Position numbers and translations under genes: made by a program. DNA of 8,310 nucleotides, taken from assembly GCA_964638165.1 (NCBI GenBank), contig CAZWYJ010000051.1:1-8310 (forward strand). Reading direction: 5' to 3'. Positions 1 through 5,244 of the stretch are shown here, one piece after another (positions within the stretch are counted from its first letter, which is position 1; each line of letters starts with the position of its first letter). A model generated the notes under the pieces. It was not told where the DNA came from. It saw only the letters and a list, made by a program, of their open reading frames with translations, and searched no databases. The DNA is from 2-12-FULL-60-25 sp964638165. Its GTDB lineage: Bacteria > Patescibacteriota > Patescibacteriia > 2-12-FULL-60-25.

Positions 1-428
1 AGGTCCTGACAGTACTTGACTGCGACCTTCGGAGGAGGCTTCGGAGACGACGTCCCCTTGGGGAAACACTTCGGATCCTTGGCCTTCACCTCTTCCGGGG
101 TGCAGCGCACCCCGTGGCACTGCTCGTACTCCTTGGAGTACATTTCCGCGTACTCCGCGGAGGTGGCATTCGCGACCCCCTCGCGCTCGAGGCACGAGGA
201 GAGATCTGCATTGCAGTCGGTCGCGGCCTTGGCGATCGCGTCGGCACGACCCTCGCAGGTCGTTGCCGCGGCGTAGGCCGCGGCGGCCTCGGGGTTGCGG
301 AAGAAGACGTCCCGGTACTTGCCCGGGATGGCAACGGTTCCGCCATCCTCGGCGCGAACCGGCGCGACCGACGCCATGAAGGCGACGATCAAGAGGACGA
401 GACTCCAAACGGTGTTGATGCTCTTCAT
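1..428 (-). CDS. secreted cysteine-rich protein, unrecognised family (3' part beyond window)
   Basis: This reads leftward from ATG at 426-428 and stays open to the window edge, so 142 codons are visible and the C-terminus is missing. Residues 1-26 form a typical signal peptide: Lys2, a hydrophobic core at about 7-22, and a type I signal peptidase site after V24-R25-A26. The mature part is hydrophilic, Ala/Glu/Lys-rich and has Cys at 58, 72, 79, 104, 109, 121 and 140, which suggests disulfides outside the cytoplasm. A Pro/Lys stretch lies at 129-134. A GGAG on the minus strand (436-439) sits 7 nt before the ATG, which supports this start and makes it the only gene in the window with a good ribosome-binding site. 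Codons end almost entirely in G or C, more strongly than in the neighbouring genes. I do not recognise the family. The call rests on the signal peptide, the ribosome-binding site and the coherent codon use. Confidence 0.8.
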   Translation of the reverse strand, partial: MKSINTVWSLVLLIVAFMASVAPVRAEDGGTVAIPGKYRDVFFRNPEAAAAYAAATTCEGRADAIAKAATDCNADLSSCLEREGVANATSAEYAEMYSKEYEQCHGVRCTPEEVKAKDPKCFPKGTSSPKPPPKVAVKYCQD

Positions 429-450
429 GACAGCGCTCCAATCCCCCTTT

Positions 451-470
451 CGCGGGGTGTGTGCCCCGCG
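451..470 (-). promoter_or_regulatory. GC-rich hairpin in 5' leader next to the ribosome-binding site
   Basis: CGCGGGG (451-457) and CCCCGCG (464-470) are perfect inverted repeats around a 6-nt loop. The stem ends 11 nt before the GGAG of the secreted-protein gene, so it could influence ribosome access or mRNA stability. It has no T-run after it on the minus strand (AAAGGGGG follows), so it is not an intrinsic terminator. Confidence 0.5.
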
Positions 471-497
471 TGGGGCGGTGATGAACAGAAACGCTCT

Positions 498-524
498 ATC
501 ACGCGAGCAGAAGTGCCGCGTGAT
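498..524 (-). promoter_or_regulatory. second hairpin in the same 5' leader
   Basis: ATCACGCG (498-505) pairs perfectly with CGCGTGAT (517-524) around an 11-nt loop. It lies upstream of the GC-rich hairpin within the likely leader of the secreted cysteine-rich gene. Its function is unknown. Confidence 0.4.
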
Positions 525-716
525 GAGAAAACACAACAGGTTGAGTTGTAATGTGCACGCCCCCAATTGACGCGCCAAAACATCCTGAAACTCAATCAGA
601 TGCTGAAGACGTATCACAGTTCACATGAAACCGCAATTCATCTTCAGTCCCTGACCTTTTGAGCGCATAAGAAAGAACCCCCTAAACCCCATTGAAACCC
701 GCAATAGGAATAGGTG

Positions 717-745
717 AATGTATCAAAAAACCGCTTTTTTGTCAA
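717..745 (-). promoter_or_regulatory. sigma70-type promoter for the cysteine-rich gene
   Basis: On the minus strand there is a perfect -35 TTGACA (740-745), a 17-nt spacer and a -10 TACATT (717-722, four of six consensus positions). The spacer is an A-tract/T-tract palindrome (CAAAAAA, CCGC, TTTTTTG at 724-741), which would bend the DNA between the boxes. Transcription would begin near 710, leaving about 280 nt of leader before the ATG at 428. Confidence 0.6.
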
Positions 746-800
746 GGGTCTTGGACAGAATGAAGAAAAAGGCTCAAAAATGCCTGTTTTAGATCAAAAA

Positions 801-909
801 GGTAGGTAGTAGGTGGTAGGTAGGGAATTCCCACCTACTACCTACCACCTACTACCTACTACCTACTACCTACCACCTACTACCTACTACCTACTACCTA
901 CTACCTACC
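801..909 (-). terminator. heptamer-repeat hairpin (locus A), probable intrinsic terminator of the Wzz-like gene
   Basis: The right arm (834-909) is ten tandem 7-nt units, CCTACTA or CCTACCA, plus a partial eleventh. The left arm (801-825) holds about three units of the complement, TAGTAGG or TGGTAGG. Positions 802-822 pair perfectly with 839-859 (21 bp) around a 16-nt loop that contains the palindrome GGGAATTCCC. On the minus strand the stem is directly followed by TTTTT (796-800), the layout of an intrinsic terminator, and it sits just after the stop codon of the Wzz-like gene at 919. Because the right arm has more units than the left, the hairpin can form in several registers. Hairpin and T-run are visible in the sequence; terminator function is inference. 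Confidence 0.7.
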
Positions 910-918
910 GAGCCCCAC

Positions 919-1521
919 CTACTCCCTCACTTTCCAAAGCACCCAGGTCAACCCCAAGAGCAGTCCCGCCATCGTGCCGAACAAGGCATTCTTCGCAATG
1001 TTCGGACGCGCGAAGAAACGGGAAGGGAGCGGCGAATCAATGACCTGCACGCGCACGCTGAACCCGAAATAGTTCGGCGCCTGAACGGAAAGCTCATTCG
1101 CGGTCCGCACCGCCAAGTTCGTGGCCTGATCCCGATCACGGTGATACGCCACGATCGTCATGATTCCTGTCCCGGGCTCCACGGATGTCTCAATCGTTTC
1201 GCGCCATGCGCGACGCTTCTTGATCTCATCCGTTGGAAAAGATGAGGCATCAACCGACGGATCATTCGCCACTACGGAAAAAAATGCCGTGGTATACACG
1301 ATCTCTCCGAGATTCTGCGCGATGCGCTCCGTGGACTTGATTGCCGTGTACGGATCCAGTCCGGTCGGATTCGTCTGCGTGATCAACAGCTTGACCGTGC
1401 TGGAGTACTGAAAAGGCTGGACGAATGAAAAACCAAGCGCGAGCACGCAACCGAGAACCGCCACCAAGGCGACCTGGCGCCATAGATGGGCAATGATGCG
1501 AACGTAATTCGGACGGGACAT
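919..1521 (-). CDS. Wzz/YveK-type polysaccharide chain-length determinant domain protein
   Basis: This 200-residue protein has the layout of the Wzz (chain-length determinant / tyrosine-kinase modulator) family: a short cytoplasmic N-terminus, transmembrane helix 1 at about 17-35, an extracytoplasmic middle domain, a Pro-containing segment at about 162-173 (SPLPSRFFARPN) just before helix 2, and helix 2 at about 178-197. Such proteins control chain length or export in O-antigen, capsule or exopolysaccharide synthesis at the inner membrane. No C-terminal kinase domain is fused. I start it at ATG 1519-1521 (MSRPNYVRIIAHLW). An in-frame ATG at 1576-1578 would add 19 residues translated from the repeat hairpin upstream, which is unlikely. 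There is no Shine-Dalgarno. The stop TAG (919-921) lies in a diverged copy of the CCTACTA repeat. Confidence 0.8.
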   Translation of the reverse strand: MSRPNYVRIIAHLWRQVALVAVLGCVLALGFSFVQPFQYSSTVKLLITQTNPTGLDPYTAIKSTERIAQNLGEIVYTTAFFSVVANDPSVDASSFPTDEIKKRRAWRETIETSVEPGTGIMTIVAYHRDRDQATNLAVRTANELSVQAPNYFGFSVRVQVIDSPLPSRFFARPNIAKNALFGTMAGLLLGLTWVLWKVRE

Positions 1522-1523
1522 AT

Positions 1524-1622
1524 CAATTCGTAGTTCGTAGTTCGTATCTCGGGGAGGCGCATGCTCCTCGCATCGCATGACGGTTCCATTCTCCCGAAAT
1601 ACGAACTACGAGATACGAAATC
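1524..1622. repeat. heptamer-phased inverted repeat (locus B) between the HtrA-like and Wzz-like genes
   Basis: The left arm is four 7-nt units, CAATTCG, TAGTTCG, TAGTTCG and TATCTCG (1524-1551). The right arm is CGAAATA, CGAACTA, CGAGATA and CGAAATC (1595-1622). The arms pair at 23 of 28 heptad positions plus a short GC extension, around a spacer of about 40 nt (1555-1592). On the minus strand the repeat begins at the last base of the stop of the HtrA-like gene and ends 2 nt before the ATG of the Wzz-like gene, so it fills the whole gap. No T-run follows, so termination is not obvious. It may act as an mRNA processing or stability hairpin. Confidence 0.75.
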
Positions 1623-2806
1623 TACTTCATCACGGAGCTCATCACCTTGCTTCCGAGCGTCACCGGAATCTCCATCGAAACGCCATCGCGGACAACCGTG
1701 AGCTTCACCGAGGCATTCGGCTTGTACTGCACCAGGATCTCTCCGAGATCCGCTCGTCCATCCAGGATATCATGATCCACCATTTGAATCACATCTCCAT
1801 CCTTCAATCCGGCCAGGGATGCCGGAGAATCCGCGCTGACGCCGGATATTCTTCTCTCCGCATTCCCCACGATGAGTGCGCCACGTGCCGGATAACTCCC
1901 GGGTTCAGCCAAACGCGTATTCGCCAAATCAATCGTCTGAACGCCGAGCGCGGCATGAAGAATTGTGCCATCGGAAAAAATGCCGAATAGCGATGGAGCC
2001 CATGCGGAAGCCGGAATGAATTGCGCACGACCATCCTCGCCTCTTTCCATGAGCCCGATCAGTGACCCGTTCGTTCCCCAAACCGGAGACCCCATGTCTC
2101 CATCACGCAATAGGCCGGAAAGCGACCCTCGACGCAAAGCAAAATCACTCGATGCCCCGACCATCTCTTCCGTGTCACGACCCAGCGCCGTAATAATCAT
2201 GGATTCAAAGTTCCCCGGACGCCGTTCCGCCCACACCGCCATGCCACGCGTAACATCCTGAAATCGAGCGAATGTCGGCGCGGATCCGTTCCGAATATCC
2301 GTCTTCAAGAACGCCACGGAGCCACGCATATCCGCCACGCCCCTCGAAACCGCATGCGGACCATCCTGCCAAATTACGAGCTCGGCGATCGGGATATCCT
2401 TTACCGTTTCCAAGGGAACCACGTACCACCCGTCAGAGGTTACGGCCACGGCTTGCGCAACGGCATCCGTATCACGATAGATACTCACGGTCTTTGAAGC
2501 CATGCGGTACACGGTAACCGCCGGAGACATTCGGCGCTCAGCGAAAGCCGGGGGCACGATAAGTTCCGGTGACTCCGGATCAACATTAACGAGTATGATA
2601 TCCGGTCCCAATCGCGAGGTTGAAGACGCGGACAGCCCACCCGAGGAGGCGAAAGCCGGCACATACGTGGAAACTGGAAAATCCGCGACCATCCATCCGG
2701 CCGCGGCTCCGGCGCACGCGCCACCCAGGATCGAGGCAAAAATCACGATCAAGGCAAAACGAAAATCTGCAGAAAGACAGTTCGTTTTTAAAGGAAACCA
2801 TTTCAT
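1622..2806 (-). CDS. membrane-anchored HtrA/DegP-like pseudoprotease with C-terminal PDZ domain
   Basis: This is 394 residues long. A transmembrane helix at about 16-38 anchors the rest outside the cytoplasm. Residues about 95-290 follow the trypsin-like fold of HtrA proteases: SDGWYVVP (124-131) is where family members read SDG-x-x-x-TNxHV, and GDMGSPVWGTNGSLIGL (236-252) matches the active-site loop G-D/N-S-G-x-P. Catalytic Ser is Met238, the histidine motif is replaced by VPLETV, and the usual DLAVL segment reads GSVAFLK. All three catalytic residues therefore look lost. Residues about 308-386 form a PDZ domain (LKDGDVIQMVD at 334-344 is its typical strand-turn). It probably binds peptides or scaffolds rather than cutting. 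The start is supported by the N-terminal helix; it has no Shine-Dalgarno but has a -10 box 7 nt upstream. Confidence 0.8.
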   Translation of the reverse strand: MKWFPLKTNCLSADFRFALIVIFASILGGACAGAAAGWMVADFPVSTYVPAFASSGGLSASSTSRLGPDIILVNVDPESPELIVPPAFAERRMSPAVTVYRMASKTVSIYRDTDAVAQAVAVTSDGWYVVPLETVKDIPIAELVIWQDGPHAVSRGVADMRGSVAFLKTDIRNGSAPTFARFQDVTRGMAVWAERRPGNFESMIITALGRDTEEMVGASSDFALRRGSLSGLLRDGDMGSPVWGTNGSLIGLMERGEDGRAQFIPASAWAPSLFGIFSDGTILHAALGVQTIDLANTRLAEPGSYPARGALIVGNAERRISGVSADSPASLAGLKDGDVIQMVDHDILDGRADLGEILVQYKPNASVKLTVVRDGVSMEIPVTLGSKVMSSVMK

Positions 2807-2813
2807 AGGCGGA

Positions 2814-2819
2814 AGTATA
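2814..2819 (-). promoter_or_regulatory. -10 box positioned for a leaderless transcript
   Basis: The minus strand reads TATACT (2819 to 2814) with only 7 nt before the ATG of the HtrA-like gene (2806). Transcription starting about 7 nt past the box would begin at or next to the A of the ATG. No good -35 hexamer is visible at 16-18 nt, so this remains a candidate. Confidence 0.4.
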
Positions 2820-2851
2820 CGGGAAAATGATGGGGGTGAATAGTGGGATCA

Positions 2852-2995
2852 GCTTTCGTAGATCGGTATTCGTAGTTCGTAGTTCGGTTTTCGTATTTCG
2901 GGAATATTTGGGATAGATGTCGGAGGCCTGTATCGTTCACGTCTCGCTTTTCCCGAAATACGAAATGCGAGCTACGAACCCCGAGATACGAATCC
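2852..2995. repeat. heptamer-phased inverted repeat (locus C) between the polytopic protein and HtrA-like genes
   Basis: The left arm has seven consecutive 7-nt units, all ending TCG (2852-2900, for example TAGATCG, TAGTTCG twice, TATTTCG). The right arm has six units, all beginning CGA (2954-2995, for example CGAAATA, CGAGCTA, CGAGATA). The innermost 14 bases pair perfectly (CCCGAAATACGAAA and its complement); pairing worsens outward while the CGA/TCG core stays in phase. The spacer is about 50 nt (2901-2953). The array ends 2 nt before the minus-strand stop codon (2998-3000) of the polytopic membrane protein. It uses the same unit type as locus B (1524-1622) but unlike locus A. Confidence 0.75.
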
Positions 2996-2997
2996 CC

Positions 2998-3762
2998 TCA
3001 CCGCCAGGTCGCCGTGGAGGCAACCACGATGAGGAGCGCGGTGCCGATCACGGCCTCAAGGAGGATTGTCCGCCGAGGGATCGGTGGCGCAATACCATAC
3101 CGACGCACGCGCAGAGCAATAGCTCCGCAGAGCGCCGCAATCATGGCGTGAACTTCCATGCGCAGTGGAACGATGGCGATCAACATCCCGACCTGCATTC
3201 CCATCCACGTACCGATGAGCGTCCATCGACGACGAGACTCCCCGCTCGCCTCTGGATGCGCGGTCACGTGCCACAGCACTCCTCCGGCGACCCCGAGGAA
3301 CACAATCGGGAGTCCGCGATGCGTATTGACGAATACGAGCATGCCGGACAGCGTGTATGCCGACATCCAAAAAATCAGCGGCACGAGCGCGAGGTTCAAA
3401 TGCGTCATGCCATTAACGGGATACTTGGAGGCGAAAAATGCGGAAAGGAACAGGAGCTCAAGGATGAGGAAAGAGATCAAACCAACGAATATCGGAATCC
3501 CCCAGTACCGCAACGACCCTTCGAGGAGGAGCATGCCGAATCCCGCAGAAAGGAGCGCTAAGAGCGACGGGATGACGAGTCGCAAATCCCCCCATCCCCT
3601 CCTCCGCCCTTTTTGGAGCATAAGGGCAACCCCGCCGAGAAAAGCCACGAGAGCCGGGGCCAAGATCCACGGATACCACTCCGCATACCGCGCCTGCATC
3701 CCAAAAAAGACGGCGCAGATGCCGCCCACCACAAAAGGCAATAATCGGAAGAGGATGGCCAT
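2998..3762 (-). CDS. polytopic membrane protein, unrecognised
   Basis: This 254-residue, very hydrophobic protein has about eight or nine predicted helices (near 4-21, 31-49, 61-81, 86-109, 121-145, 150-168, 180-200, 204-217, 232-250). The short basic loops at 51-57, 177-180 and 218-231 probably face the cytoplasm by the positive-inside rule. No catalytic motif stands out; scattered His (121, 148, 165, 169, 205) could be functional but form no known pattern. The start is the first Met of the hydrophobic segment and has no Shine-Dalgarno. It lies 66 nt downstream of the proline-rich membrane protein gene on the same strand, with no terminator seen between them, so the two may be co-transcribed. 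I do not assign a function. Confidence 0.75.
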   Translation of the reverse strand: MAILFRLLPFVVGGICAVFFGMQARYAEWYPWILAPALVAFLGGVALMLQKGRRRGWGDLRLVIPSLLALLSAGFGMLLLEGSLRYWGIPIFVGLISFLILELLFLSAFFASKYPVNGMTHLNLALVPLIFWMSAYTLSGMLVFVNTHRGLPIVFLGVAGGVLWHVTAHPEASGESRRRWTLIGTWMGMQVGMLIAIVPLRMEVHAMIAALCGAIALRVRRYGIAPPIPRRTILLEAVIGTALLIVVASTATWR

Positions 3763-3828
3763 GGATATGCAAAGGAATTTTTGAGACAGGCTCTACCACA
3801 AAAACCCAAAAAAGAGAAGGGCGGATGT

Positions 3829-4656
3829 TCAGGGACTTGCCGGGGTGGGTGTTCCTACGGAGAATGAGAGTCGCAAGGAACCGTCTTGCAAATGAACATC
3901 TTTCAGATTCATTGATTGAATCTTTGTCTCCCATACCGCAATGCCATGCGAGGAGAGCGCTTGCCGAAGATATTCGATCAAACTCGTCATGAGGGGCAGA
4001 TCGCCGACGTACGCCCTCTGAATAGAGACCGAGACCTTCCCATCCGGCCCGATCGTCGGAACGAGGTCTCCGAGCACATGAATCTCTCCGATCTTCGTCC
4101 ACAAAATTCCGGAAACCTCGACGGAAGATGTACTGACCGCGGCCTGAAGATTCCGAACCCGAATGCCATCCGATGACGTCGCCACCGTTTCGATCGCGCC
4201 ACGCATAGCCCCTGTGAGCTCCGCTTCCGTCACCGTAATTTCACGCGACCCATCGGAAGCCACGCTCGCCACGAAGAGTCGCATTTGCATCTGTTTGGAA
4301 AACTCCTCTGGCGACATCGTGTCAGCTTCCACGATCCTGATCGGCGTGATCGGCGGAGACATCTCCGAAAAGTACGGAACATGCACGAGACCCGTTCGGG
4401 CGATCACGTACGCGCCGGCGATCACGACGATCGCGATCGCGACCAGAAGCATCAGGAGACACGAGAGGATATTCTTCCCGACCTTCGCGTGTGCGAGCGT
4501 ATACGTGGACATCGGTTTGAGATGAACAGGTGCCGCGCCTTGCGGAGGCGGAGGCGGAGCGAGAGACGGTCGCGAAGGCATCGGAGACCCTCGGCGCGGG
4601 GCGGGAGAAGGTTCGGATCCGGATGAATGTGGAGGTCGTGAGTTCGGCATGTTCAT
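3829..4656 (-). CDS. proline-rich N-terminus, single-pass membrane protein with extracytoplasmic domain
   Basis: With the start at ATG 4654-4656 (MNMPNSRPPH) the protein has 275 residues. A second Met two codons later (4650) is equally possible, and a longer frame from 4707 would run into the divergent smpB promoter. Residues about 4-43 are rich in Pro and Ser with a run of five prolines, probably disordered and cytoplasmic. One strong helix lies at about 63-86. The C-terminal domain has ITVTEAELTGAMRGAI (about 140-155) and later VSIQRAYVGDLPL (about 210-222). That pattern resembles lipid-binding, membrane-anchored domains of the YpmS (DUF2140) or DUF2993 sort. The resemblance is by eye and weak. 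It is the first gene of the minus-strand cluster. Confidence 0.75.
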   Translation of the reverse strand: MNMPNSRPPHSSGSEPSPAPRRGSPMPSRPSLAPPPPPQGAAPVHLKPMSTYTLAHAKVGKNILSCLLMLLVAIAIVVIAGAYVIARTGLVHVPYFSEMSPPITPIRIVEADTMSPEEFSKQMQMRLFVASVASDGSREITVTEAELTGAMRGAIETVATSSDGIRVRNLQAAVSTSSVEVSGILWTKIGEIHVLGDLVPTIGPDGKVSVSIQRAYVGDLPLMTSLIEYLRQALSSHGIAVWETKIQSMNLKDVHLQDGSLRLSFSVGTPTPASP

Positions 4657-4678
4657 AGGGAGTGGGTGAGAATCTCGT

Positions 4679-4707
4679 TCGACAAAGCTTTCATAAAAAG
4701 ATAGCAT
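4679..4707 (+). promoter_or_regulatory. promoter for smpB
   Basis: The -35 TCGACA (4679-4684, five of six consensus bases), a 17-nt spacer and the -10 TAGCAT (4702-4707, four of six) would start transcription near 4714. That leaves a leader of about 14 nt before the smpB ATG, with no Shine-Dalgarno. Confidence 0.5.
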
Positions 4708-4708
4708 A
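4703..4708 (-). promoter_or_regulatory. overlapping minus-strand -10 box for the proline-rich membrane protein
   Basis: The minus strand of the same bases reads TATGCT, four of six -10 bases (T, A, T and the final T). Transcription would start near 4696, about 40 nt before the ATG at 4656. No clear -35 is visible, so the call rests on position between divergent genes and the near-symmetry of the box. Confidence 0.3.
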
Positions 4709-4727
4709 CGCGCACCCAGTCTTCACC

Positions 4728-5162
4728 ATGAATTTTTCAGAGAACCGAAAGGCTAAATTCAGCTACGAAACCCTCGAAACCTTCGAGGGTGGCATTGTGC
4801 TGACCGGACAGGAAACAAAGTCCATTCGCGAGGGTGGAGCAAACCTCCTCGGAAGCTACCTGGGCATTGATCGTGGCGAGCTTTTCCTCAAACATGCGTC
4901 CATCCGGCCATACGCAAAAGCCGGCCGATTAAAGGATTATCAGCCCGATAGGGATAGGAAGGTTCTGATCCATAAAAAGGAGATTCTGTACCTCTTTGGA
5001 AAAATACAGCAAAAAGGCTTGACATTAGTCCCCTTTTCCCTGTATCCTCATGCCCGTCAGATCAAGCTCTCTTTCGGCCTCTGTCGCGGAAAAACGACTC
5101 ACGATAAACGTGAAACGCTCCGCAAACGAGATATCGAACGGGACATGCGTCTCGACTCCTAG
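4728..5162 (+). CDS. smpB: SsrA-binding protein SmpB
   Basis: SmpB binds the tRNA-like domain of tmRNA and carries it to stalled ribosomes, starting trans-translation. This 144-residue protein shows the family hallmarks in order: ENRKAKFSYETLETFEGGIVLTG at 5-27, with the conserved E-x-K-S-I-R (29-34), GELFLKHASIRPY (50-62), RKVLIHKKEI (77-86), KGLTLVP (96-102) and a basic tail with K-x-x-H-D-K-R-E (122-129). Length is close to normal (about 150-160). The start at 4728 matches the family N-terminus; an in-frame ATG at 4662 would overlap the promoter and add 22 unrelated residues. The tail is short after DKRE (LRKRDIERDMRLDS). The tmRNA gene follows 82 nt later on the same strand, the classic partnership. 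Confidence 0.97.
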   Translation: MNFSENRKAKFSYETLETFEGGIVLTGQETKSIREGGANLLGSYLGIDRGELFLKHASIRPYAKAGRLKDYQPDRDRKVLIHKKEILYLFGKIQQKGLTLVPFSLYPHARQIKLSFGLCRGKTTHDKRETLRKRDIERDMRLDS

Positions 5163-5163
5163 C

Positions 5164-5237
5164 GGATCCGTTGAAAAAAGATGAATTGCGCCTCCCGATG
5201 GACATCGGGAAAGCAAGTCGCTTTTTTCAACGGATCC
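5164..5237 (+). repeat. 17-bp perfect long hairpin between smpB and ssrA
   Basis: GGATCCGTTGAAAAAAG (5164-5180) pairs perfectly with CTTTTTTCAACGGATCC (5221-5237). Inside, TTGC (5186-5189) pairs with GCAA (5213-5216), and TCCCGAT (5193-5199) with ATCGGGA (5204-5210) around a GGAC loop. The whole 74 nt can fold into one stem. It begins 1 nt after the smpB stop and ends 7 nt before the tmRNA 5' end. No T-run follows the outer stem. It may separate the smpB mRNA from the tmRNA precursor, either as an RNase site or as an attenuator. Confidence 0.75.
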
Positions 5238-5244
5238 ACAACAT

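Larger units (their letters stand above)
429..800 (-). other. gene-free region: probable long 5' leader of the cysteine-rich gene
   Basis: No convincing full-length gene lies between the secreted-protein start and the repeat hairpin at 801. On the minus strand there is a strong promoter (717-745), then about 280 nt of leader holding two clean hairpins (517-524 with 498-505, and 464-470 with 451-457), then the ribosome-binding site. A 15-codon open frame runs from ATG at 666-668 to TGA at 621-623, with a G-rich stretch about 10 nt upstream. It could be a leader peptide, but nothing beyond position supports it. The plus strand shows nothing I can support. Confidence 0.45.

Noticed and set aside
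823..832. GGGAATTCCC as an operator
   Set aside because: A perfect 10-nt palindrome, but it lies in the hairpin loop; with no other copy in the window and no promoter beside it there is no support for a regulator site.
834..909. Possible CRISPR array
   Set aside because: The units are 7 nt and contiguous, with no unique spacers; there are no cas genes nearby.
813..1043. Plus-strand frame rich in Thr, Tyr, Pro and Leu
   Set aside because: It is just a translation of the CCTACTA repeat followed by the reverse of the Wzz-like gene.
1522..1578. N-terminal extension of the Wzz-like protein from ATG 1578
   Set aside because: The 19 extra residues come from the hairpin repeat (T-N-Y-E-L-R), lack a ribosome-binding site and do not resemble the family N-terminus.
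2917..3784. Long plus-strand frames opposite the polytopic membrane protein
   Set aside because: They are antisense to a coherent membrane protein and have Arg/Pro-rich low-complexity translations typical of shadows.
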